Source of the DNA: Pseudonocardia hierapolitana
GTDB taxonomy: Bacteria > Actinomycetota > Actinomycetes > Mycobacteriales > Pseudonocardiaceae
Reading direction: 5' to 3'
Assembly (NCBI RefSeq): GCF_007994075.1
Contig: NZ_VIWU01000001.1
Span: 4,712,001-4,776,000, forward strand
DNA: 64,000 bases
Within the stretch, counting starts at the first letter, position 1; each line of letters starts with the position of its first letter. The notes beneath the pieces were generated by a model. It did not search any database, was not told where the DNA came from, and was given only the letters and a program-made list of their open reading frames with translations. The translations under genes and the position numbers were made by a program. Positions 1 through 11,250 of the stretch are shown one piece after another.

Positions 1-56
1 GCGTCCGTGCGCATACACGAGGACGCCGGAGAACGTGTGCCCGGCATGATGCGCGC

Positions 57-698
57 ATGGGACGGCTGATCGTCGTGGAAGGACTGGACGGGGCCGGCAA
101 ACGCACCCTGTCCGACGCGCTGTGCGCGGCGCTCGTCGCGAGGGGCGCGCGGGTCGCGCGCTTCGCGTTCCCCCGCTACGACGGCGACGTGCACGCCGAG
201 CTGGCCCGCGAGGCCCTCTACGGGCGGCACGGCGACCTTGCGGCTTCCGTCCACGGGATGGCGCTGCTGTTCGCGCTGGACCGCCGCGCGGCCGCTCCCG
301 AGCTGCGGGCCGCCCGCGGGTCGCACGACGTTGTGCTGGTCGACCGGTACATCGCCTCGAACGTCGCCTACAACGCGGCGCGGCTGCACCAGCGCGCCGA
401 CGGCGAGTTCGCGGGCTGGGTGCGGGAGCTGGAGGTGGAGCGGTTCGGCGTGCCCGTGCCGGACCACCAGCTGCTGCTCGCCGTTCCGCGGGAGGTGGCG
501 GCGCAGCGGGCCGCGCACCGGGAACGCACCGAGGCGGGCCGGGAACGGGACGCCTACGAGTCGGACGCGGACCTGCAGGAGCGCACGGCCGTTGTGTACG
601 CGCAGCTCGCGGAGGCGTCCTGGCTCTCGCCGTGGACGGTGCTGGACGGTGGCGCCGCCATCGATGCCGACGCGCTCGCCGCTCGGCTCGTGGGATAG
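57..698 (+). CDS. tmk: Thymidylate kinase
   Basis: Phosphorylates dTMP to dTDP in the cytoplasm for DNA synthesis. The 213-residue protein opens with the P-loop GLDGAGKRT (residues 9-17), has the DRY nucleotide-binding motif near residue 97 and an arginine-rich lid around residues 150-165. The P-loop has Arg where most kinases have Ser, as in the M. tuberculosis enzyme, so this is normal for the lineage. The length is typical. The ATG has no strong ribosome binding site. The gene precedes mtrA, as in mycobacteria. Confidence 0.95.
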   Translation: MGRLIVVEGLDGAGKRTLSDALCAALVARGARVARFAFPRYDGDVHAELAREALYGRHGDLAASVHGMALLFALDRRAAAPELRAARGSHDVVLVDRYIASNVAYNAARLHQRADGEFAGWVRELEVERFGVPVPDHQLLLAVPREVAAQRAAHRERTEAGRERDAYESDADLQERTAVVYAQLAEASWLSPWTVLDGGAAIDADALAARLVG

Positions 699-787
699 AC
701 GACGACTTCGGCTCCATGGCCATGGGCGCGCCGGATACGGGCGTCGCAGGTGAGGAGGGGGACGCCGAGGTGCTCGGCAGGGCCTGG
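692..787 (-). pseudogene. C-terminal fragment of a VapC-like PIN toxin
   Basis: Antisense to the tmk-mtrA gap, one frame reads AEHLGVPLLTCDARIRRAHG followed by HGAEVVVYP. This closely resembles the last strand/helix of many actinobacterial VapC toxins, which run alone into the sequence LGVPLLT-D-R and end with AEV. The rest of the PIN domain (N-terminal Asp, central Glu) is absent and the frame runs on into tmk antisense, so this looks like a decayed toxin relic. The family assignment rests on motif memory only. Confidence 0.45.
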
Positions 788-904
788 TGGGGCATCCGCC
801 TCGGGCACGATCCAGATCGGCGACCGGGCCCGCGGAGCGGGTGCGATTTGCGCGAACCCGCGGGTCCGAGGCGGGCGCGCGACGTGGGATGGGATGCTGC
901 GTTC

Positions 905-1582
905 ATGAAGTCGCGCGTTCTGGTGGTGGACGACGACCCGGCGCTCGCCGAGATGTTGACGATCGTGCTGCGGGGCGAGGGGTTCGACACCGCCGTGGTC
1001 GCCGACGGCACCCGGGCGCTCCCTGCCGTCCGGGAGCTGCGGCCCGATGTCGTGCTGCTCGACCTGATGCTCCCGGGCATGAACGGCATCGACGTCTGCC
1101 GCGCCATCCGGTCCGAGTCCGGCGTACCGATCGTGATGCTGACCGCCAAGAGCGACACCGTCGACATCGTCCTCGGCCTGGAGTCGGGCGCGGACGACTA
1201 CGTGGTGAAGCCGTTCAAGCCCAAGGAGCTGGTGGCGCGCATCCGGGCCCGGGTCCGGCGCACCGAGGCCGAGCCCGCCGAGCAGCTCGCGATCGGCGAC
1301 GTCACCATCGACGTGCCGGCCCACCAGGTCATGCGGGACGGCGAGCAGATCGCGCTCACCCCGCTGGAGTTCGACCTGCTCGTGGCGCTGGCCCGCAAGC
1401 CGCGGCAGGTGTTCACCCGCGAGGTCCTGCTGGAGCAGGTGTGGGGCTACCGGCACGCCGCGGACACCCGGCTGGTGAACGTCCACGTGCAGCGGCTGCG
1501 GTCGAAGGTCGAGCGCGATCCGGAGCACCCGGAGGTCGTGCTGACCGTCCGCGGCGTGGGGTACAAGGCGGGACCGCCGTGA
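905..1582 (+). CDS. mtrA: DNA-binding response regulator MtrA
   Basis: OmpR-family response regulator of the essential actinobacterial MtrAB system, which controls cell-wall and division genes. The 225-residue protein has a receiver domain (acidic pocket D9-D11, phosphoacceptor D53, conserved Lys in VVKPFKPKE) and a C-terminal winged helix ending in TVRGVGYKAG. I chose the ATG at MKSRVLVVDDD because the receiver fold begins at once; the frame is open much further upstream but that part is antisense-like and not conserved. Its kinase partner gene follows after an inserted repeat. Confidence 0.96.
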   Translation: MKSRVLVVDDDPALAEMLTIVLRGEGFDTAVVADGTRALPAVRELRPDVVLLDLMLPGMNGIDVCRAIRSESGVPIVMLTAKSDTVDIVLGLESGADDYVVKPFKPKELVARIRARVRRTEAEPAEQLAIGDVTIDVPAHQVMRDGEQIALTPLEFDLLVALARKPRQVFTREVLLEQVWGYRHAADTRLVNVHVQRLRSKVERDPEHPEVVLTVRGVGYKAGPP

Positions 1583-1601
1583 CCGCCCGGCCATGATCGC
1601 C

Positions 1602-1725
1602 GCGAGCGGGCCGGCGCCGACGTGCGGGGGAGGCGCGCAGGGAGCGAGGGACGAGCGACCGAGCACCGGAGGAGCGGGTCGGCGTCTTCTCGGGCCCGCG
1701 AGCACGCCGGAGCGGAGCGGAGGCC
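1602..1725 (+). repeat. Dispersed intergenic repeat, copy A (mtrA-mtrB gap)
   Basis: This stretch fills almost the whole mtrA-mtrB gap and ends directly at the mtrB start codon. It matches, in inverse orientation, the segment at 49077-49202, which likewise ends at the start codon of a second gene in an operon. Positions 1630-1675 are identical over 46 bases to 49128-49173; the flanks have scattered substitutions. The purine-rich end (GGAGCGGAGG) may serve as the ribosome binding site of mtrB. Confidence 0.85.
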
Positions 1726-3408
1726 ATGTTCACTGAGCGGGTGCGCCGCGGCCTCGCCCCGGCCCGCCAGCTGATCGCGGAGCTGACCGAGGCGTGGAAC
1801 CTCGCGTGGCGCCGCTCGTTGCAGCTGCGGGTCGTGATCAGCACCCTCGCGCTGTCGACGGCCGTCGTGCTGGTGCTCGGCCTCGTGCTGCAGACGCAGA
1901 TCGCGCAGCGGCTGTTGCAGGCCAAGGAGGCCGACGCCCGGGTGCGCACGGAGACCGGCGCCGTGCTCCTCGAGCGCGACCTCGCCGGCGTCGACCCGGA
2001 CCGCGAGGGCGCGCAGGGCGAGCTCAACAACGCGCTCGACCGGTTGACCAACGCGAGCTCGGTGGAGGACCAGCCCGCCACCGCGGGCGAGTTCCGCGCG
2101 GTGCTCACCACGAGCGCGCGCGATGCGGGCGCGCAGGTCTCCGCGGGCCCCGTCGAGGACGTCCCGGCCACGCTGCGCGAGGCGGTGGCCGCCGGCACGC
2201 TCTCCAGCCAGTACACGACGACCCTCACCGAGCAGGGCGTCGAGGTCCCGACGCTGATCGTCGGGCAGCCGGTGCGCACCGCCGTCGGTGATCTGGAGTT
2301 CTACCTGCTGTTCCCGCTCACCGCCGAGCAACGCACCCTCGGCACCGTGCAGAGCACGCTGATCGTGGGTGGGCTGGTGCTCCTGCTGCTGCTCGCGGGC
2401 ATCGCCGGCATCGTCACGCGGCAGGTCGTGCGTCCGGTGCGGCAGGCCGCGGAGGTCGCGGAACGGTTCGCCGACGGCCACCTCGACGAGCGGATGCCCG
2501 TGCAGGGCGAGGACGAGGTGGCCCGGCTCGCGGAGTCCTACAACGAGATGGCGAGCAGCATCCAGAGCCAGATCCGGCAGCTCGAGGAGTTCGGCGCCCT
2601 GCAACGGCGGTTCACCTCGGACGTCAGCCACGAGCTGCGCACCCCGCTCACCACCGTGCGCATGGCCGCCGACGTGCTCTACGCATCGCGCGACGAGCTG
2701 CTCCCGGCGCTGCGGCGCAGCTCGGAACTGCTCGTCGCCGAGCTGGACCGGTTCGAGGCGCTGCTCGCCGACCTGCTCGAGATCAGCAGGCTGGACGCGG
2801 GAGTGGCGGAGCTGGGAGCCGAGAGCGTCGACATGCACGGGGTCGTCACCAGGGCCGTCGAGGCCGTCCGCGGTATCGCAGGCGAGACCCGCACACCGCT
2901 CGAGCTGGACCTGCCCGTCGGCGTGCACGCCGAGGTCGATCCGCGCCGCGTCGAGCGCATCGTGCGCAACCTCGTCGCCAACGCGATCGACCACAGCGAG
3001 GGCAAGCCCGTCCGCGTGGTGCTGCGGGCCGACGAGCGGTCCGTCGCCGTGCTGGTGCGCGACCACGGCGTCGGCCTGCGGCCGGGCGAGGCAGGCCTCG
3101 TGTTCAACCGGTTCTGGCGTGCGGAGGAGTCGCGGGCCCGGCGCAGCGGCGGCAGCGGCCTCGGGCTGTCGATCGCCATCGAGGACGCCCGCCTGCACGG
3201 CGGGTGGTTGCAGGCCTGGGGCGAGATCGGGAAGGGCGCCGCGTTCCGCCTGACGCTGCCGCGCACCGTGGGCGACGTCGTCGAGTCGAGCCCGCTGCCG
3301 CTCGGACCCGAGGAACCGGCGGCCCCGACCGCCGAGCCTGCCTCGGTGCCCACCCCGCCGCGCCCCCGCACGACCACTGTGCACGCGTCCCCGCAGGAGG
3401 AGTCGTGA
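1726..3408 (+). CDS. mtrB: Sensor histidine kinase MtrB
   Basis: Membrane histidine kinase that phosphorylates MtrA. The 560-residue protein has one membrane helix near residues 38-60, an extracytoplasmic sensor region, a second helix near 212-235, a HAMP domain, the phosphoacceptor H302 in SDVSHELRTPLT, and HATPase motifs NLVANAIDHS and GSGLGLSI. The C-terminal tail of about 40 residues is Pro/Thr-rich. The length matches mycobacterial MtrB. It overlaps the lpqB start by four bases (GTGA), implying translational coupling. Confidence 0.96.
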   Translation: MFTERVRRGLAPARQLIAELTEAWNLAWRRSLQLRVVISTLALSTAVVLVLGLVLQTQIAQRLLQAKEADARVRTETGAVLLERDLAGVDPDREGAQGELNNALDRLTNASSVEDQPATAGEFRAVLTTSARDAGAQVSAGPVEDVPATLREAVAAGTLSSQYTTTLTEQGVEVPTLIVGQPVRTAVGDLEFYLLFPLTAEQRTLGTVQSTLIVGGLVLLLLLAGIAGIVTRQVVRPVRQAAEVAERFADGHLDERMPVQGEDEVARLAESYNEMASSIQSQIRQLEEFGALQRRFTSDVSHELRTPLTTVRMAADVLYASRDELLPALRRSSELLVAELDRFEALLADLLEISRLDAGVAELGAESVDMHGVVTRAVEAVRGIAGETRTPLELDLPVGVHAEVDPRRVERIVRNLVANAIDHSEGKPVRVVLRADERSVAVLVRDHGVGLRPGEAGLVFNRFWRAEESRARRSGGSGLGLSIAIEDARLHGGWLQAWGEIGKGAAFRLTLPRTVGDVVESSPLPLGPEEPAAPTAEPASVPTPPRPRTTTVHASPQEES

Positions 3409-5141
3409 GCCGCCGTCCCGCCTCGCTCGTGCCGGCCCTCCTCATCGCGCTCGCCGCGCTCGCCGGTTGCGCGAGCGTGCCCGAGAGCTCCCCGGTCCAG
3501 GTGCTGCGCCAGGTCGGCGGCGGCGAGGACGCGCTGGTCCCGCCCGGCCCGGTGGCGGGCAGCAACCCACTGGACCTCGTCCGCGACTTCGTGTTCGCCT
3601 CCGGCAGCAGCACCGAGCGGCACGGCGCCGCCCGCCGGTTCCTGTCCGCCGACGCGGAGGGCTGGGACGACTCCGCAGGCCTCACCGTGCTCGACGGGCA
3701 GTTCGACACCGTCCCGGCCCCGGGCGCGGCCAGCCCGAGCTCCGACATCACCACGATCCGGATCCGCGGCACGGCGATCGGCCGCCTCACCTCGTCGGGG
3801 TCGTTCGAGCCCGTCCAGGCCTTGTTCCAGCAGGACGTCACCGTCGTCCGCCGCGACGGCCAGTGGCGGATCTCCGAGCTGCCGCCGGGGGTCGTCGTGC
3901 CGCTCTCGGTCTTCCGCGACAACTACAAGCCGGTGCGCACCTGGTTCGTCGACCCGGTCCGCAGGCTCGTCGTCGCCGACGTTCGCCACGTGCCGAGCGT
4001 CCCGGCGCGGGCCCAGTCCGCGCGGGTGATGGAGCTGCTGCTCGCCGGGCCGTCCGGGGCGCTGACCGGGGCGGCCGTCTCCCTGCTCCCACCCGGCGCG
4101 CAGCTGCGGTCGAACCTGACGACGAGCGACGACGGGGCGGTGATCGTCGACCTCACCCGCCTCGGCGACCTCGACGAGTCGTCCCGGATGCTGCTCGCCG
4201 CCCAGGTGGTGCTGTCGCTGTCGGAGGTGAACGTCGGGCGCGTCCGGCTGCTGGCCGACGGCGAGCCGCTCCTGCCCGACCGGCAGGACCTCACCCGCGA
4301 GGACGTCGCAGGGCTCTCCGCCGAGATCGAGCCGGGCGCCGACGTGCCGGGGCTCGTCGTGGCGGGTGGGCGCGTGCGCCAGCTCAGCGGTCCGGAACCC
4401 AGTGCGCCGCTGCCCGGCGCACTGGGCGACGGCACCTTCGACGTCGAGTCCGCGGCGTCCACCGTCGACGGGAAGCGGCTCGCCGCTGTGGCCCAGGTCG
4501 GCGGGCAGCGCACGCTCCTCGTCGGCAACGGGGCCGCGGGCGGCGTCGCGGCGGTCCCGCTCACCGCAGGCACCATGACCAGGCCGTCCTGGACGCCCAC
4601 CGGCGGCGAGGTGTGGACAGTCCTGGACTCCGCGGTCGTCGCCCGCGTGCTCGTCGACAACACGGCGCCGCCCCGCACCGGCCGGGTCAACGCCGACGAC
4701 CTCGCCGCGCTCGGGCCGATCCAGGACCTCCGGCTGTCGCGGGACGGAATGCGCGTCGTCGCGGTCGTCGGCGGTGGTCTCCACACCGGTGCCGTCGCCC
4801 GCACCATCGACGGCGAGGTCGCGATCCGCAACGTCCGCAGGCTGCGGTCGGACGACCTCGGCGCGGTCGTGGCAGCGGACTGGCGCTCCACCGAGTCGAT
4901 CGTCGCGATCACCCGCAATCCCGAGATGCTGGTCGGGCAGGTCACCGTCGACGGCCTCGTCGTCCAGCAGATCGTGAGCAACAACCTCACCGCCCCGCTG
5001 ACCGCGGTCGCGGCCGCCGCCAACCGCCCCCTGTGGGTCACCGACCAGACCGGCGTCTGGAGCTTCGGCGGCGGCGACCAGGCCGCGTGGCGCCAGGTGC
5101 TCGCAGGCGCCCCTGACGCCGTCCCCCTCTACCCGGGCTGA
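3405..5141 (+). CDS. lpqB: Lipoprotein LpqB, MtrAB accessory protein
   Basis: Lipoprotein that modulates MtrB signalling from outside the membrane in actinobacteria. The 578-residue protein starts at a GTG overlapping the mtrB stop; the resulting N-terminus has a positively charged start, a hydrophobic stretch and the lipobox LAALAGC, which fixes this start. A GerMN-like domain lies in the middle (the LLAGPSGALTGAAVSLLPPGAQL region) and a propeller-like C-terminal half follows, in the LpqB family order. Third gene of mtrA-mtrB-lpqB. Confidence 0.94.
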   Translation: MSRRPASLVPALLIALAALAGCASVPESSPVQVLRQVGGGEDALVPPGPVAGSNPLDLVRDFVFASGSSTERHGAARRFLSADAEGWDDSAGLTVLDGQFDTVPAPGAASPSSDITTIRIRGTAIGRLTSSGSFEPVQALFQQDVTVVRRDGQWRISELPPGVVVPLSVFRDNYKPVRTWFVDPVRRLVVADVRHVPSVPARAQSARVMELLLAGPSGALTGAAVSLLPPGAQLRSNLTTSDDGAVIVDLTRLGDLDESSRMLLAAQVVLSLSEVNVGRVRLLADGEPLLPDRQDLTREDVAGLSAEIEPGADVPGLVVAGGRVRQLSGPEPSAPLPGALGDGTFDVESAASTVDGKRLAAVAQVGGQRTLLVGNGAAGGVAAVPLTAGTMTRPSWTPTGGEVWTVLDSAVVARVLVDNTAPPRTGRVNADDLAALGPIQDLRLSRDGMRVVAVVGGGLHTGAVARTIDGEVAIRNVRRLRSDDLGAVVAADWRSTESIVAITRNPEMLVGQVTVDGLVVQQIVSNNLTAPLTAVAAAANRPLWVTDQTGVWSFGGGDQAAWRQVLAGAPDAVPLYPG

Positions 5142-5170
5142 CCTGCGCCCGCACGGGCAACTCACCGCGC

Positions 5171-5347
5171 CGAGACGCCCGACTCGCCGTGCCGAGATGT
5201 CGGACTCGCCTGTCGAGATGTCGGACTCGCCGTGTCGAGATGTCGGACTCGCGTTGTGGGGGTGAGTCCGACATCCGCACGCGGTGAGTCCGACGATCCC
5301 GTTCGGTGAGTCGGGCGTTCGAGCGCGCCGAGTCGGGCGCCTCGGCC
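5171..5347. repeat. Cluster of 22-bp units in converging orientation
   Basis: Four units of 21-22 bp carrying the core GATGTCGGACTCGCC (starts 5171, 5192, 5213, 5235; the first is divergent) are followed after 5 bp by three units carrying the reverse complement core GTGAGTCCGAC (starts 5262, 5284, 5306), plus a partial one from 5329. The left half can therefore pair with the right half into a long branched hairpin. There are no unique spacers, so it is not a CRISPR. It fills most of the lpqB-comF gap. Confidence 0.85.
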
Positions 5348-5431
5348 CGCGTTCGCGCACGGGCGGCGTGATTGTGGACAACCCGGGTTCGGGCGGGACC
5401 GGCTGGCGGGGGTGGGCGGGATGCTGGTCTC

Positions 5432-6085
5432 GTGGACGTGCGAGGGCTGGGGGCTGCGCTGGTCGACCTCGTGCTGCCGGGCGACTGCGCCGGGTGCGGC
5501 GCGCCCGTGCACCCGTGGTGCCCGCGGTGCCGGGCGGACCTCGGGCCGCCCACCCGACCGTACCTGCCCGGCGGGCCGCCCGTCCTCGCCGTCGGGCGCT
5601 ACACCGGCCCGCTGCGCTCCGCGCTGCTGCGCTACAAGGAGCGCGGCAGGCGGGATCTCGCGGGGCCGCTCGCGGCCATGCTCGCGGCGGCGCTCGACGA
5701 GGCCGTCGGGCCGCCACCGGTGTGCCTCGTGCCCGCCCCGTCGCGCGCGGCCGCGGCGCGGGAGCGCGGCGGCGACCACGTCGCCCGCCTGTGCCGTGCG
5801 GTCGCGGCGCGGCGGCCCGGCGTGCGGGTCGCGCGGCCGTTGCGGCTGGCCAGCCGGGCACGCGACTCGGTGGGGCTCGACGCCGAGCAGCGCGCCGCCA
5901 ACCTGGCGGGTCGCGTGCGCGTGCGTCCCGCCGCACTGCCGGCGCCCGGCACCGCCAGCGTGCTGCTGGTGGACGACGTCGTGACGACCGGCGCCACCCT
6001 CCGGACCTGCGACGACGCGCTCGCCGCCGCCGGTGTCGCGGTGTGGGCGGCGGTCGTGCTCTGCGACGCCACCACAGCCCGTTGA
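5432..6085 (+). CDS. ComF family phosphoribosyltransferase-like protein
   Basis: Member of the ComF/GntX family, linked in other bacteria to DNA uptake but of unclear role in actinobacteria. The 217-residue protein has an N-terminal zinc-ribbon-like CAGCGAP..CPRC cluster (near residues 19-36) and the C-terminal PRPP-binding motif VLLVDDVVTTGATL. I chose the GTG at VDVRGLGAALVDLVLPG because family members start shortly before the Cys cluster; an in-frame upstream start at 5372 would add 20 unlikely residues. It sits between lpqB and hpf as in mycobacteria. Confidence 0.88.
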   Translation: MDVRGLGAALVDLVLPGDCAGCGAPVHPWCPRCRADLGPPTRPYLPGGPPVLAVGRYTGPLRSALLRYKERGRRDLAGPLAAMLAAALDEAVGPPPVCLVPAPSRAAAARERGGDHVARLCRAVAARRPGVRVARPLRLASRARDSVGLDAEQRAANLAGRVRVRPAALPAPGTASVLLVDDVVTTGATLRTCDDALAAAGVAVWAAVVLCDATTAR

Positions 6086-6337
6086 TCATGGGGAACGCGT
6101 AATCGTACCCGCGCGGCCGAGCCCGGGGAACCTCTCGGCCGATGCTTCCACCCGGCCTGGGGCCAGTCGGTTCGGAGGGCTGTTGCCGAACCGTGATGCG
6201 CGTTACGGTGCTCCGCATCCCACCAACGGCACCCATTAGGAGGAGCACCGATCGAGCGCCGGCAGTGGGCACTCGCCGGCGAGCCAGCAAACGTCAACCC
6301 GACGCCCAGAGCGATACTGAGAGCGAGGGAAGTCTGC

Positions 6338-6991
6338 GTGGAGATCGTTGTCACCGGCCGGAACGTCGAGGTCCCAGACCATTTTCGGGTCCATGTGGCC
6401 GACAAGCTCGGTCGACTTGAGCGGTACGACCACAAGATCGTGGGCATGGAGGTCGAGCTCTTCCACGAGCGCAACCGCCGCCAGCTCAAGAGCTGCCAGC
6501 GTGTCGAGATCACCGGCAGGGGGTGCGGGCCCGTTGCGAGAGCGGCGGCCTCCGCCCAGGATTTCTACGCGGCACTGGACGCCGCCATCGCCAAGCTCGA
6601 GGAGCGGTTGCGCCGCTCGCACGACCGTCGCCGCGTCACGCCCAAGCGCACCAGGGTGATGGCGGGCCGGGGCGCGGCCACCGCCGTGCTCGACGCCCCG
6701 GCGGCCACCGCCGAAGATCGCGTCGACGACGAGGCCGACCTGCGCGCCGACGACACCCTCGACATCCCCGTCCCGCGTGCTCACGACGAGGACATGCCGG
6801 AAGAGCTGCCGGGACGGATCGTCCGGAGCAAGGTGCACCCGGCCGAGCCGATGAGCGTCGACGACGCGCTGTCCCGCATGGAGCTCGTCGGGCACGACTT
6901 CTACCTGTTCTCCGACGCCGACAGCGGCCAGCCGTGCGTGGTCTACCGGCGCAAGGGCTACGACTACGGGATGATCCGCCTGGAGCAGTAG
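6338..6991 (+). CDS. hpf: Ribosome hibernation-promoting factor, long form
   Basis: Binds the 30S subunit and drives 100S ribosome dimer formation under starvation. The 217-residue protein is of the long HPF type: an N-terminal S30AE domain (residues 1-110) with basic residues at the RNA-binding face (KTLRKHRR-like segments), an acidic linker, and the C-terminal dimerisation domain ending in VVYRRKGYDYGMIRLEQ. Start is GTG with GAGGGA upstream. Located directly before secA as in other actinobacteria. Confidence 0.94.
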   Translation: MEIVVTGRNVEVPDHFRVHVADKLGRLERYDHKIVGMEVELFHERNRRQLKSCQRVEITGRGCGPVARAAASAQDFYAALDAAIAKLEERLRRSHDRRRVTPKRTRVMAGRGAATAVLDAPAATAEDRVDDEADLRADDTLDIPVPRAHDEDMPEELPGRIVRSKVHPAEPMSVDDALSRMELVGHDFYLFSDADSGQPCVVYRRKGYDYGMIRLEQ

Positions 6992-7015
6992 CCAGATCCT
7001 GCAGCCGTGCTCGAA

Positions 7016-7055
7016 AGGGGCGGTTCGCGTCCGAGGTGGAACGCGGGCCGCCCCT
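7016..7055 (+). terminator. Hairpin after hpf
   Basis: Arms AGGGGCGG (7016-7023) and CCGCCCCT (7048-7055) are perfect complements, and the 24-base loop contains further partial pairing. There is no U-tract, as is common in high-GC actinobacteria. It lies 24 bases after the hpf stop and ahead of secA. Confidence 0.6.
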
Positions 7056-7167
7056 CCGGCGTTGTTGGGGGAGCGGCCCGCCGCTTCGCTACCCTGGTCG
7101 GGGCAGCGCGTGCTCCGGCAGGGCTGCGTGAAACGCGAACTGGTCCGAAGGCGAATGAGGTCGATCC

Positions 7168-10173
<3,006 letters not shown>

Positions 10174-10182
10174 GACGGCCCC

Positions 10183-10647
10183 TCAGAGGATCCGCACCGC
10201 GGTGCAGCGCCACCGGTCGTCGGCGTGCTCGAGACGCGCGGCGAGGGCGCGGTGGGCGCCGTCGATGCGGCACGTGACGGCGATCTCGGCCACGCCGGGG
10301 CACGGCATGCAGAGCCGGATGCGGCCGTGCCGGGCCGGGGCCCGGGCGGTGCGCTGTCCGGTGATCGCCCGCCAGTAGCGCAGGGCGCGGGGAGCGAAGT
10401 GCGGCGCGAGCTGCAGCGGTGAGCGCCTGCCGTCGAGCACCTCGAGGGCGAGGCGCAGGATGCGCGTGGCGGCGTGGTGGGCCTCGACGAACTCGCGTGC
10501 GGCGCGGCGTGCTCGCTCCGGATGGGATGTCTCGGCCGGAGCCGTGCGTGCGGGGGCCTGGCCCGGTAGCGGCTCGTACTGGACGGGCCGCACGCGGCGT
10601 CGTTCGGGGGCAGCAGGCGCGCCGATCGTCGGCAGTGTGATCGTCAC
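10183..10647 (-). CDS. Rv3235-like conserved protein
   Basis: A 154-residue protein of the actinobacterial family typified by Rv3235, found near secA; its function is unknown. It has a Pro/Arg-rich disordered N-terminus (residues 1-45), then a compact domain with RRAAREFVEAHHAATRILRLALEVLDGRRSPLQLAPHF and a C-terminal beta-rich part ending WRCTAVRIL. No membrane segment or signal is visible. It faces the MarR gene across about 100 bases that contain an inverted repeat. Confidence 0.8.
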   Translation of the reverse strand: MTITLPTIGAPAAPERRRVRPVQYEPLPGQAPARTAPAETSHPERARRAAREFVEAHHAATRILRLALEVLDGRRSPLQLAPHFAPRALRYWRAITGQRTARAPARHGRIRLCMPCPGVAEIAVTCRIDGAHRALAARLEHADDRWRCTAVRIL

Positions 10648-10706
10648 GGCTCGATCCTCGGCGGCTCCGGGGGATCGCAGGGCCGAACGAGTTGCTTCGG
10701 GTCCGT

Positions 10707-10740
10707 ACGGTACGTGTCCGCACCGTCACGGTCGTACCGT
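10707..10740. promoter_or_regulatory. Inverted repeat before the marR gene
   Basis: Perfect 8-bp arms ACGGTACG (10707-10714) and CGTACCGT (10733-10740) are separated by 18 bp, so the half-sites lie about 26 bp apart. It lies between the divergent Rv3235-like and marR genes and ends six bases before the preferred marR start, a natural place for an autoregulatory operator. Its function is inferred. Confidence 0.45.
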
Positions 10741-10746
10741 CTGGCC

Positions 10747-11193
10747 GTGCACACCGGACCCGCCACGGAGCCGCTCGACCGGCTGCTCGTGCGGACCGGG
10801 CTGGCGCTGCAGCGCGTCACCCGGAAGGCGGCCGCGGCGCACGGGCTCAGCGCCACCGCGCTGGACGTGCTGGCCGCGCTCGTCGAGCTCGACGAGCGCG
10901 AGGAGCTGTCGCACCGCGACCTGGCCGGATACCTGCGGCTCGCCCCGGCCACCCTCACCCCCGTCCTCGACGGCCTCGAGGCGGAGGGAGCGCTGAACCG
11001 GGTGCGGGACGCCGCCGATCGCCGGGTGGTGCGGGTGTCGATCACCGCGCACGGCCGGGAGCGGCACGCCGCCGCCGCGGCGGGCGTCGCGGCCGCCGTC
11101 GCGGCGTTGCCCGAGCCGGCCTCCGACCACGCGGCGGTGATCCGCGCGCACCTGGTCGGCCTGCTGGATGCGATCGAGCGCGCGGTGCCGTGA
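10747..11193 (+). CDS. MarR family transcriptional regulator
   Basis: Winged-helix repressor of the MarR family; ligand and targets are unknown. The 148-residue protein has the recognition-helix region HRDLAGYLRLAPATLTPVLDGLEAEGALNR (roughly residues 53-82) and the wing RDAADRRVVRVSITAHG. I prefer the GTG at VHTGPATEPLDRLL because an upstream GTG at 10714 would place coding sequence over the inverted repeat. No clear ribosome binding site precedes either start, so translation may be leaderless. Confidence 0.85.
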   Translation: MHTGPATEPLDRLLVRTGLALQRVTRKAAAAHGLSATALDVLAALVELDEREELSHRDLAGYLRLAPATLTPVLDGLEAEGALNRVRDAADRRVVRVSITAHGRERHAAAAAGVAAAVAALPEPASDHAAVIRAHLVGLLDAIERAVP

Positions 11194-11204
11194 CAGCAGC
11201 CGGA

Positions 11205-11235
11205 ACACGGCAGCGGCGTGACACAGCTGCCGTGT
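11205..11235. terminator. Perfect 10-bp inverted repeat after marR
   Basis: Arms ACACGGCAGC and GCTGCCGTGT are exact complements with an 11-base loop. It lies 12 bases after the marR stop and 15 before the next start, so it may terminate marR, act as an operator for the HAD-like gene, or both. No U-tract follows. Confidence 0.5.
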
Positions 11236-11250
11236 CATAGCTTTGCCCAC

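Noticed and set aside
5171..5347. Possible CRISPR array
   Set aside because: Units are contiguous without unique spacers, they change orientation in the middle, and no cas genes are present.
2679..6290. Very long minus-strand open frame across mtrB, lpqB and comF
   Set aside because: It crosses several well-supported plus-strand genes and the repeat array and has no recognisable domain.
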